DNA of 64,000 bases from Dyadobacter sp. CY326 (GTDB lineage Bacteria; Bacteroidota; Bacteroidia; Cytophagales; Spirosomataceae), in the NCBI RefSeq assembly GCF_021390515.1, contig NZ_JAJUXI010000007.1:248001-312000 (forward strand), in the 5' to 3' direction. The notes under the pieces are model-generated. The model was not told the origin of the DNA. It saw nothing but the letters and a program-made list of their open reading frames with translations, and made no database searches. Every line of letters starts with the position of its first letter. Positions within the stretch are counted from its first letter, which is position 1. This document shows, one piece after another, positions 33,915-41,892 of the stretch. Made by a program: the position numbers and the translations under genes.

Positions 33915-35645
33915 ATGCGATTATCACTCCTTCTATTCCTATTAATCCTCCATTTTTCGGCTAATGCTCAATATAAAACCCGTTTTGAGACAGGTGGCGG
34001 CAAACAAACACCGACTTATGAAGAAGGAATCGCATTTTACAAGCTTCTTGCCAAAAACTTTCCCCAGATTCAGATTACTGAAAAAGGTCTGACAGACAGC
34101 GGCAAACCGCTTCATCTGGTTTTGTATTCGAAGAGCAAAACCTTTGATATAAAGAAACTTAAATCACAGCAAAAGGCGATTCTTTTCATTAACAACGCGA
34201 TCCATCCCGGTGAACCCGACGGCGTTGACGCTTCCATGCTGCTGCTGCGCGACATTGCCGTCAATCCCGAGAGATTTCCAGAATTGGACAATGTTGTTTT
34301 GGCCATTATTCCATTTTACAATATCGGCGGGACATTGAACCGCAACAACACAACGCGCACCAATCAAAACGGACCGGAAGAATATGGTTTTCGGGGAAAT
34401 GCCCGGAATTACGACCTTAACCGCGATTTTATCAAAAGCGATACGCGGAACGCCCGGAGTTTTGCCGCGATTTTTCATGAACTTGATCCGGATCTTTTTG
34501 CAGACACGCACGTCAGCAACGGCGCTGATTATCAATATGTAATGACGCTCGATCATGCGCAGTCGGACAAGCTTGGCGGTAAGCTGGGCGAGTTCAATGA
34601 AAAGGTTTTCTTGCCATACATGTACAAACATTTGAAGGAATCAGGCTTTGAAGCGACGCCTTATGTCAACTCCTGGGGGCAAACGCCTGACAAAGGTTTC
34701 GTGCAGTTTCCGGATTGGCCGCGCTATTCGACAGGTTATGCTGCATTGTTTCACACCATTGGCGTCATGACTGAAACACACATATTAAAGCCTTACGATC
34801 AGCGCGTTAGATCCACTTATGCTTATTTGCTGGGGAACATTAAATTTCTGGATGCAAATCGAAAGGAATTGCTGCGACTGAGAAATGAGACAAAACAATC
34901 GGTTAAAACGCAGGCAAAATTTGCTGTCAGCTGGCAGGTGAATAAGGAGAAAAATACGCAAATCGAATTCAAAGGTTACGAGCCGGAATATCTGACCAGC
35001 AAGGTTAGCGGCGCGCAAAGATTGTTTTACAACCGATCAAAGCCATTTACAAAAACAATTCCTTTTTACAACACTTACGTTCCGTTGGATGAAGTCACCA
35101 AGCCCATTGCTTACATTATTCCGCAGGGATGGCACAATGTCATTGATTTGCTAAAACTCAACCAAGTGAAAGTAAAGCAGCTTGAAAAAGATACTGAAAT
35201 GGAAGTTGAGACCTATTATATCGGGGATTTGGAAACGCCTAAGCAGCCATTTGAAGGACATTACTGGCACACAAATGTCACATTAAGAACCGAAAAACAA
35301 AAGATCACATTCAAACAAGGAGATTGGTATATTCCTGTAGATCAATCAAATAACCGTTACATTGTTGAAACATTGGAGCCTAAGGGCGTCGATTCGTTTT
35401 TCAAATGGAATTTTTTTGACACCATTTTGCAGTCGAAAGAACATTACTCCGGTTATGTGTTTGAAGATCTTGCTGCCGAGCTTCTTGACAAAAATCCGGA
35501 GTTGAAGGCGAAGTTGGAAGAAAAGCGAAAAGCTGATCCTGATTTTGCCAAGAACGGCAATGCGCAACTCGACTTTATTTACGACAACTCGCCTTACAGG
35601 GAGAAAGAATACATGCGTTATCCCGTTTTTCGCCTGATGAAGTGA
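33915..35645 (+). CDS. secreted M14 family zinc carboxypeptidase
   Basis: A 576-residue exported metallopeptidase with signal peptide (MRLSLLLFLLILHFSANA). The zinc ligands are H97 and E100 in AIHPGEPDG and H199 in FADTHVSNG; the catalytic Glu is E287 in VMTETH. RNYDLNRDFIK (165-175) is the usual substrate-binding segment. Such Bacteroidota M14 proteins are periplasmic or outer-membrane and trim peptides. It starts 17 bases after the lipase-like gene and ends 3 bases before a convergent gene on the other strand. Confidence 0.88.
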   Translation: MRLSLLLFLLILHFSANAQYKTRFETGGGKQTPTYEEGIAFYKLLAKNFPQIQITEKGLTDSGKPLHLVLYSKSKTFDIKKLKSQQKAILFINNAIHPGEPDGVDASMLLLRDIAVNPERFPELDNVVLAIIPFYNIGGTLNRNNTTRTNQNGPEEYGFRGNARNYDLNRDFIKSDTRNARSFAAIFHELDPDLFADTHVSNGADYQYVMTLDHAQSDKLGGKLGEFNEKVFLPYMYKHLKESGFEATPYVNSWGQTPDKGFVQFPDWPRYSTGYAALFHTIGVMTETHILKPYDQRVRSTYAYLLGNIKFLDANRKELLRLRNETKQSVKTQAKFAVSWQVNKEKNTQIEFKGYEPEYLTSKVSGAQRLFYNRSKPFTKTIPFYNTYVPLDEVTKPIAYIIPQGWHNVIDLLKLNQVKVKQLEKDTEMEVETYYIGDLETPKQPFEGHYWHTNVTLRTEKQKITFKQGDWYIPVDQSNNRYIVETLEPKGVDSFFKWNFFDTILQSKEHYSGYVFEDLAAELLDKNPELKAKLEEKRKADPDFAKNGNAQLDFIYDNSPYREKEYMRYPVFRLMK

Positions 35646-35648
35646 TCG

Positions 35649-36470
35649 TTAAAAACGCAATCCGATATTGAAATTAAACTCCCCCGTAATGTTAATGCCG
35701 CCGTTGGAGCTGCTGAATGAGTTGTAGGTTTCCTTGTCAATGTATCTCGATCCCAATCCACCATTCAAACCGATTTGAAAGTGCGGAGTGATCTGAAAAT
35801 TGACATAATTGTTGACAATAATGCCAAAACGAAAGATTTTGGTCTCTGTTCCACTGCTGGTATACATGCCCGTGTTCGGATCATATGAACCATTGTTTCG
35901 AACGCCATTTCCAAACCCGGTAAAAATAGTTGGACCAACTGCATAAGTCACTTTCCTCTGCCCAAACGGATAAATTTTCAGCCCGGGAGAGAAATAGAAC
36001 ATTTCCTTCTGATCACCATTGCCATCAATCGAAAAATCATAACGGTCAGGAAAAACCAGACTTAGCGGAAGAATAACGCCAAAATATCCGCGCTTGTCGG
36101 CCAGAAACTCATAACTAAAACCAAGGCCCGGCCCGCTGTCCAAGGCTTTGAAGGGAGAAAAATTAATTAAATGTCTGCCAAATGTGCTGGCTGCCTGATC
36201 TGTGACAGCTTTTTTGTTTTTAGGTAAATTGCGCTCGTCCAAAAAAACCGTTTGCCCGTTCCCAAATTCAATGCGGCTAAGCTCGCTTTTCCTGATCACA
36301 AAGTTTGCACTGCTTTCGTCAGAATTGATTTTATACGAAACGCGGTCTATCCCAACCTCGATAACCTTACCCTCGACGGTGGTGCCGTTTTTTTTAACCA
36401 AAATGTCCTGCCCGTTTGCAAGCAGAAATGTCACTGATAATAACATAGTTAGCGTAATGGACCTGATCAT
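35649..36470 (-). CDS. exported outer-membrane barrel-like protein
   Basis: A 273-residue protein with signal peptide (MIRSITLTMLLSVTFLLANG). Residues 20-70 form a small all-beta module (ILVKKNGTTVEGKVIEVG) that often precedes outer-membrane domains in Bacteroidota, and the rest alternates hydrophobic and polar residues and ends in Phe (FNFNIGLRF), suggesting an outer-membrane beta-barrel. No catalytic residue is seen and I do not recognise the family. It is divergent from the DEAD-box helicase and convergent with the M14 peptidase. Confidence 0.65.
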   Translation of the reverse strand: MIRSITLTMLLSVTFLLANGQDILVKKNGTTVEGKVIEVGIDRVSYKINSDESSANFVIRKSELSRIEFGNGQTVFLDERNLPKNKKAVTDQAASTFGRHLINFSPFKALDSGPGLGFSYEFLADKRGYFGVILPLSLVFPDRYDFSIDGNGDQKEMFYFSPGLKIYPFGQRKVTYAVGPTIFTGFGNGVRNNGSYDPNTGMYTSSGTETKIFRFGIIVNNYVNFQITPHFQIGLNGGLGSRYIDKETYNSFSSSNGGINITGEFNFNIGLRF

Positions 36471-36493
36471 AATGCGATTTGGGTTGATGAATG

Positions 36494-36526
36494 TTGACCA
36501 AATTTAAATAATCCTTGATACTTTTG
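36494..36526 (+). promoter_or_regulatory. promoter of the DEAD-box helicase
   Basis: TTG (36494-36496), a 22-base spacer and TACTTTTG (36519-36526) match the Bacteroidota promoter form. The predicted start near 36533 leaves a leader of about 115 bases ahead of the helicase ATG at 36648. Confidence 0.6.
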
Positions 36527-36647
36527 CAGAGTATATAGACTGAACGTTTAGAAAATCACTTCTGTTATATCCTTGGCTCACAACGCCTTTTAAATTATTC
36601 TGGCTGCTTAAATTAAGATTTTCGGGGCAGCTCTTTAAAAAAATCAA

Positions 36648-37790
36648 ATGACATTTCAAGATTTAAAACTCATTGAGCCTATTGCTAAGGCTCTGCAAGA
36701 AGAAGGATATACAACTCCCACACCGATTCAGGCCAAAGCGATTCCTATTATTCTGGAACAAAAAGATTTACTTGGCTGCGCGCAAACGGGCACGGGAAAA
36801 ACAGCAGCTTTTGCCATTCCAATGTTGCAACTGCTTCATAATAATCCATTTGGGAAGTTTGAGAGAAGTCACATCAGGGCTTTGATCCTGACGCCGACAC
36901 GCGAGCTTGCCATTCAAATTGGTGAGAGTTTTGCGGCATATGGACGGCACACGGGCGTTAAGCATACAGTTGTTTTTGGGGGAGTTGGGCAAAAGCCTCA
37001 AACGGACGCGCTGCAAAGGGGCGTTGATGTGTTGATCGCAACGCCGGGACGTTTGTTAGACCTTATCAATCAAGGTTTTATCAAATTAAACCAGCTGGAA
37101 TTTTTTGTTTTGGACGAAGCGGATCGCATGCTTGACATGGGCTTTGTTCATGATGTCAAAAAAGTGATCAAGCTGCTTCCTGCAAAAAGACAATCGTTGT
37201 TTTTCTCGGCGACCATGCCTCCCGCCATTGTTACATTGGCAAATACAATTTTAAGAAATCCACAAAAAGTTGAAGTTACACCTGTTTCTTCCACTGCGGA
37301 CACCATTCGTCAGTCTGTTTATTTTGTTGATAAATCAGATAAAAATTCATTGCTTCTGCACATTTTGAAAGATGAATCCATTGCAACCGCGCTTGTTTTT
37401 ACAAGGACGAAGCATGGCGCTGACAAAGTGGTGAAAGTTTTGAGAAAAGCTGGCGTAAGTTCAGAAGCCATTCATGGAAACAAATCGCAAAATGCACGTC
37501 AAAACGCATTGAAGAACTTTAAAAGTCAAACAACGCGGGTTTTGGTTGCGACGGACATTGCTGCAAGAGGAATTGATGTGGATGATTTGACGCATGTCAT
37601 CAATTACGAGATTCCAAACATTCCGGAAACTTACGTGCACAGAATTGGCCGAACCGGTCGTGCAGGAGCGAAAGGAACTGCTTTCTCATTTTGTGACCTG
37701 GACGAAAAAGCATATTTGAAAGACATTCACAAATTGATCGCTAAAAATATTCCGGTGGTGAATGATCATCCCTATGCTGCCGCCAGGTGA
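36648..37790 (+). CDS. DEAD-box RNA helicase, RhlE-like
   Basis: A 380-residue ATP-dependent RNA helicase core. Motif I is AQTGTGKT (45-52), II DEAD (155-158), III SAT (186-188), and the C-terminal domain carries VLVATDIAARGIDV and HRIGRTGRAG. The N-terminal Q motif (TFQDLKL... TPIQ) is present. There is no long C-terminal tail, so it is the short RhlE-type form common in Bacteroidota, with roles in ribosome assembly and cold adaptation. The leader of about 115 bases is unusually long and may be regulatory. Confidence 0.9.
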   Translation: MTFQDLKLIEPIAKALQEEGYTTPTPIQAKAIPIILEQKDLLGCAQTGTGKTAAFAIPMLQLLHNNPFGKFERSHIRALILTPTRELAIQIGESFAAYGRHTGVKHTVVFGGVGQKPQTDALQRGVDVLIATPGRLLDLINQGFIKLNQLEFFVLDEADRMLDMGFVHDVKKVIKLLPAKRQSLFFSATMPPAIVTLANTILRNPQKVEVTPVSSTADTIRQSVYFVDKSDKNSLLLHILKDESIATALVFTRTKHGADKVVKVLRKAGVSSEAIHGNKSQNARQNALKNFKSQTTRVLVATDIAARGIDVDDLTHVINYEIPNIPETYVHRIGRTGRAGAKGTAFSFCDLDEKAYLKDIHKLIAKNIPVVNDHPYAAAR

Positions 37791-37792
37791 CA

Positions 37793-38098
37793 ATGACCAG
37801 AAATAATTTCGCTGATATTACGCTTCAAGAAGCCAGGCATCTTGTTAATAAGCCAGATGCCATTCTTGTTGACGTGCGTGAAAATTGGGAATTTGAAGAG
37901 TTCAATGAAGGAGGAATCAACATTCCCCTGGCTGACATCAGGGCGCGGAGAACAGATCTGGCTCCTTATAATATCATTGTTGTGATTTGCACTAATGGCG
38001 TGAGAAGCAAGGTCGCCGCCATGGATTATTGCCGCGTTCCGGAATGGCTCGACAAGCAGATATTTCACGTTCACGGGGGGATTATCGAATCAGAGTGA
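37793..38098 (+). CDS. rhodanese-like sulfurtransferase domain protein
   Basis: A 101-residue single-domain rhodanese. The loop CTNGVRS with C66 is the persulfide-forming active site, and VDVREnWEFeeFNeGGINIPL is the conserved rhodanese core. Single-domain rhodaneses deliver sulfur in the cytoplasm. It starts almost directly after the helicase stop (ATG at 37793; a GTG two codons earlier is in frame) and is probably co-transcribed. The dapF gene converges on it. Confidence 0.83.
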   Translation: MTRNNFADITLQEARHLVNKPDAILVDVRENWEFEEFNEGGINIPLADIRARRTDLAPYNIIVVICTNGVRSKVAAMDYCRVPEWLDKQIFHVHGGIIESE

Positions 38099-38103
38099 TT
38101 GAC

Positions 38104-38136
38104 AGACTTACCAAGTCTTAAAGATTTGGTAAGTCT
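38104..38136. terminator. convergent terminator hairpin overlapping dapF 3' end
   Basis: AGACTTACCAA (38104-38114) and TTGGTAAGTCT (38126-38136) form an 11-bp perfect stem with an 11-base loop between rhodanese and dapF, both of which point at it. The right arm runs into dapF and encodes its last residues (LDLP), so the stop codon lies inside the structure. Confidence 0.65.
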
Positions 38137-38903
38137 AAACTTCCTTCAAAAACCCGCACAGCAGGCCCTATTAAATGAATGTTGTCAAATCCTACGGCCG
38201 TTTCCTCAAAATCTACTTTCAAAGTTCCACCGATTGTTTCTATCGTGATCGGCCCGTTCCAGCCTTCACGTAAATGTGCGGATAATGCGCAGGCGGTTAC
38301 GCCGGTTCCGCATGAATAAGTTTCGTCCTCAACGCCGCGCTCGTAGGTTCGCACGCTCAGGTGGTCCTTTTCAATGATTTCAATAAAATTAACATTGGTT
38401 CCGCCTTTCGGTCCATAAACAGAACCGTAGCGAATTTCACTTCCTATATTAAACACATCGGTTTCTGATACATTATCCACATAAGTTACATAATGTGGTG
38501 AACCTGTGTTCATAAAATCAAATTCTTCATAACGCTCAACGTCAGCAACAGGGGACATTTTGAGACTAATCACTTCCTCAGAAACTGTCGCTTCGTGCAC
38601 GCCATCGACGGCAATGAATGAAGTTGATTCGGTAAACAATCCCAAATCATGCGCGAAACGCACAACACAACGACCGCCGTTTCCGCACATGCTGCCCTCT
38701 CCCCCATCCGCATTAAAATAAACCATCCGAAAGTCGAAACCCGGCTCGTTCTGCAACAAGATCAGTCCGTCTGAACCAATCCCAAAGCGGCGGTGGCAAA
38801 TGGATGCGATCAATTCTTTTGAAACGGGAAATGAAAGGTCGCGGTTGTCGATCATGACAAAATCATTGCCTGTGCCCTGATATTTGTAAAACGCAATGTT
38901 CAT
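38118..38903 (-). CDS. dapF: diaminopimelate epimerase
   Basis: A 261-residue enzyme that converts LL- to meso-diaminopimelate for peptidoglycan and lysine synthesis, needing no cofactor. The two-base active-site cysteines are C73 in MCGNGGRC and C198 in SCGTGVTA; GNDFVMID near the start is the family signature. Its length is a little below E. coli DapF (274). I start at 38903 (MNIAFYK); two further residues are possible upstream. Palindromes lie on both sides: the terminator at its 3' end and a 22-base palindrome upstream. Confidence 0.95.
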   Translation of the reverse strand: MNIAFYKYQGTGNDFVMIDNRDLSFPVSKELIASICHRRFGIGSDGLILLQNEPGFDFRMVYFNADGGEGSMCGNGGRCVVRFAHDLGLFTESTSFIAVDGVHEATVSEEVISLKMSPVADVERYEEFDFMNTGSPHYVTYVDNVSETDVFNIGSEIRYGSVYGPKGGTNVNFIEIIEKDHLSVRTYERGVEDETYSCGTGVTACALSAHLREGWNGPITIETIGGTLKVDFEETAVGFDNIHLIGPAVRVFEGSLDLPNL

Positions 38904-38954
38904 AATATTAATCATTTTTTCATCATTTCAAAATCTCCTCCCATTTCACCTATA

Positions 38955-38976
38955 GCCGTCCGTTTAAACGGACGGC
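38955..38976. repeat. 22-base perfect palindrome upstream of dapF
   Basis: GCCGTCCG, TTTAAA, CGGACGGC: a perfect 22-base palindrome whose 8-bp arms flank a TTTAAA core. It lies in the rplS-dapF gap on the minus strand, 52 bases from the dapF start. It could be a terminator remnant, a repeated element or a binding site; which one cannot be seen here. Confidence 0.7.
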
Positions 38977-38989
38977 CAGCAGATATGGG

Positions 38990-39035
38990 AAAAACAAAAC
39001 CCTGCAGGAAATAATCACCTGCAGGGTTTAAAATT
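38990..39035. terminator. rplS terminator, also readable from the other strand
   Basis: AAACCCTGCAGG (38997-39008) and CCTGCAGGGTTT (39018-39029) form a 12-bp perfect stem with a 9-base loop; on the minus strand it ends in TTTTGTTTTT and so terminates rplS. On the plus strand a run of T's follows as well. Confidence 0.85.
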
Positions 39036-39059
39036 TTTTGTCCGAAGAGAATCTCTATA

Positions 39060-39422
39060 TTACTTCGATACTTTAAGCTCTTTGATACGAGCGGCTTTAC
39101 CCTGACGGCCACGAAGGAAGAACAGACGTGAACGACGCACCTTACCGCGACGAATCAATTCGATTTTAGCGATACTTGGTGAAAGAATTGGGAAAACACG
39201 TTCTACGGCGATGCCATTCGAGATTTTACGCACTGTGAAAGTTTCACCGCTGCCGCTCAAATTGCGACGCTGCATAACTGTACCCTGGAATTGCTGGATA
39301 CGCTCTTTGTTACCTTCACGAATTTTAACGTGAACGTTGATCGTGTCGCCTGAATTGAATTCAGGATACTCGGATTTACGATTTTCAATCGTTGCTTCTA
39401 CGAGTTTAATAAGTTCGCTCAT
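39060..39422 (-). CDS. rplS: 50S ribosomal protein L19
   Basis: A 120-residue basic ribosomal protein located at the 30S-50S interface. The family pattern is plain: [40 protein letters not shown] then [11 protein letters not shown] start at 39422 ([10 protein letters not shown]), the normal L19 N-terminus; 23 residues of the upstream frame have no similarity. The gene is alone on its strand with a promoter upstream and a strong terminator downstream. Confidence 0.95.
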   Translation of the reverse strand: MSELIKLVEATIENRKSEYPEFNSGDTINVHVKIREGNKERIQQFQGTVMQRRNLSGSGETFTVRKISNGIAVERVFPILSPSIAKIELIRRGKVRRSRLFFLRGRQGKAARIKELKVSK

Positions 39423-39514
39423 GACGAATGCTTTTTTGGATTTAAAATGATAGCTTGCTTCCAGCGGATGAGGTGACGCCCCTTCATTCAAAACAGCTCT
39501 TGCGAAAACGAGTG

Positions 39515-39522
39515 CAAAGCTA
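39515..39522 (-). promoter_or_regulatory. possible rplS -7 box
   Basis: On the minus strand TAGCTTTG fits TAnnTTTG exactly, 93 bases upstream of the rplS start. No good -33 TTTG is visible. The leader of about 85 bases would be long enough for ribosomal-protein autoregulation, but I see no clear structure. Confidence 0.35.
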
Positions 39523-39554
39523 ACGTTATTTATTTGTTTGTAAAAGCATTTTGA

Positions 39555-41036
39555 ATGAAAATACTCAATGTAAATCAGACTCGCCAGCTGGATGCTTACA
39601 CCATTGAAAATGAGCCCATTTCTTCACTGGATCTGATGGAACGGGCCTCCAACGCATTCTTAAGGTGGTTTTGCAATCAATTCGTTCACACCCGACCTGT
39701 GGCCATTTTTTGTGGCAAAGGCAATAATGGCGGCGACGGCCTGGCCGTTGCCAGATTGCTGAAAGTTGGCGGCTACAATGTTTCAGTATTTATAATTGAA
39801 TACTCAAACAATGCTTCGGAAGATTTTCAGGGCAATTTAACAAGACTGAAACAACATCTAGAGCCCACCAGCATTGCTTCTGCCGACCAATTGCCGGAAT
39901 TATCTGAAAATGTGATTTGTATAGACGCGCTTCTGGGCTCCGGCCTAACCCGCCCAGCTGACGGACTGTTAGCACAAGTTATCGGCTATCTTAATGCATT
40001 GCCTAATAAGATGGTTTCAATCGACATCGCCAGTGGTCTTTACACCGACAAAGCCAACGAAACGACCGATGCGATTATCGAGCCGAACTTCACGGTTTCG
40101 TTTCAGCTGCCAAAACTGGCTTTCCTGATGCCGCAAAACGCAAAGTTTGTTGGTGCATGGCATTTGGTTGACATTGGTTTGAATGAAAAGTTTATCCATG
40201 ATGTTGAAACGCCATTTTATTACACAGATAAGCGGGCCGCGGAAAAGTTGATTAAACCGCGTGACAAATTCGCTCATAAGGGAACATTCGGGCATGCGCT
40301 GCTCATTGCAGGCAGTTATGGCAAGATGGGCGCGGCAGTGTTGTCTGGAAAAGCATGTCTGCGTTCCGGCGTTGGCTTGTTGACAATGCATATTCCGTCA
40401 TGCGGCTATGACATCATTCAAATTTCTGTCCCCGAAGCGATGGCTGTCACGGACACTAATCACAAGCATATCAGCGAATTGCCAGATTTGGAAAGTTATT
40501 CCGCGATTGGAATTGGTCCTGGTTTGGGAAAAGATTCAGAGACAGTCTTGGTTATCGAACAATTGCTAGCAACGACGCAGAGCCCACTGATCATTGACGC
40601 CGATGCCCTGAATATTCTATCAGAGAACCGGCATCTTTTAGACAAATTACCTGAAAACACCATTCTAACACCACATCCCAAAGAATTTCAGCGTCTTGCG
40701 GGAGAAAGCAAAAACGAATTTGAAAGGCTTCAAATCAGCATTGATTTCGCTCGAAAATACAAAGTTATCATCTGCCTGAAAGGCGCAAACACAGCTGTAA
40801 TTCTCCCAAACGGCGAAGTACATTTCAACTCAACTGGCAACCCAGGCATGGCAACCGGCGGAACAGGCGATGTCCTTACCGGAATCATCACCAGCCTTTT
40901 AGCCCAAAAATATCCTCCATATGAAGCCGCCATTCTAGGCGTTTACCAGCACGGCCTGGCCGGTGACCGAGCCGCGCAGCAGAGAAGTGAGACTGCGCTG
41001 ATCGCATCAGATTTGGTAGGGAAATTGCGTTGGTGA
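39555..41036 (+). CDS. nnr: bifunctional NAD(P)HX epimerase / ADP-dependent dehydratase
   Basis: A 493-residue fusion that repairs hydrated NAD(P)H. The N-terminal YjeF-N epimerase domain (1-215) shows GKGNNGGDG (54-62), and the C-terminal ribokinase-like dehydratase domain (about 225-493) shows [20 protein letters not shown] and the ATP-site motif GTGDVLTGI. This two-domain layout is usual in bacteria (E. coli Nnr, about 515). It is divergent from rplS. Confidence 0.93.
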   Translation: MKILNVNQTRQLDAYTIENEPISSLDLMERASNAFLRWFCNQFVHTRPVAIFCGKGNNGGDGLAVARLLKVGGYNVSVFIIEYSNNASEDFQGNLTRLKQHLEPTSIASADQLPELSENVICIDALLGSGLTRPADGLLAQVIGYLNALPNKMVSIDIASGLYTDKANETTDAIIEPNFTVSFQLPKLAFLMPQNAKFVGAWHLVDIGLNEKFIHDVETPFYYTDKRAAEKLIKPRDKFAHKGTFGHALLIAGSYGKMGAAVLSGKACLRSGVGLLTMHIPSCGYDIIQISVPEAMAVTDTNHKHISELPDLESYSAIGIGPGLGKDSETVLVIEQLLATTQSPLIIDADALNILSENRHLLDKLPENTILTPHPKEFQRLAGESKNEFERLQISIDFARKYKVIICLKGANTAVILPNGEVHFNSTGNPGMATGGTGDVLTGIITSLLAQKYPPYEAAILGVYQHGLAGDRAAQQRSETALIASDLVGKLRW

Positions 41037-41073
41037 GCGCAAATAGTTAACTTTGAATTTAGGCAAGAAGCAC

Positions 41074-41301
41074 ATGCAATATTTAGAAAGGATAACGATC
41101 GACACGTCAATCTGCCATGGGAAACCCTGCATTAGAGGAATGCGCTGGCCCGTGGAAGTGATTATTGACATGCTAACCTCGGGAATGACATTTGACGAAA
41201 TTCTTGAAGACCATCCCGAACTTGAGAGGGAAGATATTTTAGCATGTCTCAGCTATGCTAAACTCTTGGTTGCAGGGCGCTTAATAAAAGAAGCCGCCTA
41301 A
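41074..41301 (+). CDS. DUF433 domain protein, probable antitoxin
   Basis: A 75-residue protein of the DUF433 family (PF04255): ITIDTSICHGKPCIRGMRW is the family core, followed by VEVIIDMLTSGMTFDEILED and HPELEREDILACL. DUF433 proteins have a helix-turn-helix-like fold and are commonly paired with PIN-like toxins. Its stop overlaps the start of the DUF5615 gene by one base (TAATG). The ATG at 41074 is used; an upstream in-frame start lacks similarity. Confidence 0.83.
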   Translation: MQYLERITIDTSICHGKPCIRGMRWPVEVIIDMLTSGMTFDEILEDHPELEREDILACLSYAKLLVAGRLIKEAA

Positions 41302-41657
41302 TGAATTTTCTATGTGACGTGCATATTCCAATTAAGCTAGTCAAGCATTTGAGCAGTATAGGACATTCAGCATCCCATGTCAATAGCCTTCCTTCCAAAT
41401 GGCACACAACCGATGCTGAGATATGCGCATTAGCGGATAAGCAAGATTTGATAGTCATCACAAAAGATGAAGATTTCCGAAACTCATTTTTGATTCGGCA
41501 GACGCCCAAGAAACTCGTTAGAATTGTTTTGGGTAACATTTCTAATCAAATGCTTATCGAGCTTATCCAAAGAAATCTCCCGCTAATTTCGAAGCTGAAT
41601 GAAGAAACTGGATTTTTTCTTGAACTGGGCGGCTCCGCGGTAGTTTACAATTTGTAG
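41301..41657 (+). CDS. DUF5615 PIN-like protein, probable toxin
   Basis: A 118-residue protein of the DUF5615 family (PF18480), a PIN-like nuclease fold. FLCDVHIP with D6 and ITKDEDF with D56/D58 are the expected acidic positions. The preceding DUF433 gene is its usual partner, so the two probably form a type II toxin-antitoxin module; activity is not shown here. It is convergent with feoB, separated by a terminator region. Confidence 0.82.
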   Translation: MNFLCDVHIPIKLVKHLSSIGHSASHVNSLPSKWHTTDAEICALADKQDLIVITKDEDFRNSFLIRQTPKKLVRIVLGNISNQMLIELIQRNLPLISKLNEETGFFLELGGSAVVYNL

Positions 41658-41851
41658 ACCGCACTTTCGGAGTTGCAGTTTTCTCGTTTTGGCTACGAAT
41701 CCCTTAACAACCTAACCATTTATTCATTTTGCCGATCGCAGATTTGTTAGTTGAGCTGCTGGAAGCGCTAATCGAAATATCGCGCAAAAAGGAAAGATAA
41801 CAGGAAAAAATCTGGACGAATTATTTAAAAGTCGGACGACACATGAGTATC

Positions 41852-41892
41852 ATGAAAAAAAGTCCTGCCTGCGGCATTAGATTTTTTTTTCA
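41852..41892. terminator. possible convergent terminator, DUF5615/feoB
   Basis: An A-run (about 41853-41861) and a nine-T run (41882-41890) can pair around TGCC-TGC-GGCA (41866-41876). On the minus strand the small stem is followed by GGACTTTTTTT. The feoB stop codon touches the T-run. Base pairing is imperfect, so this is tentative. Confidence 0.45.
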
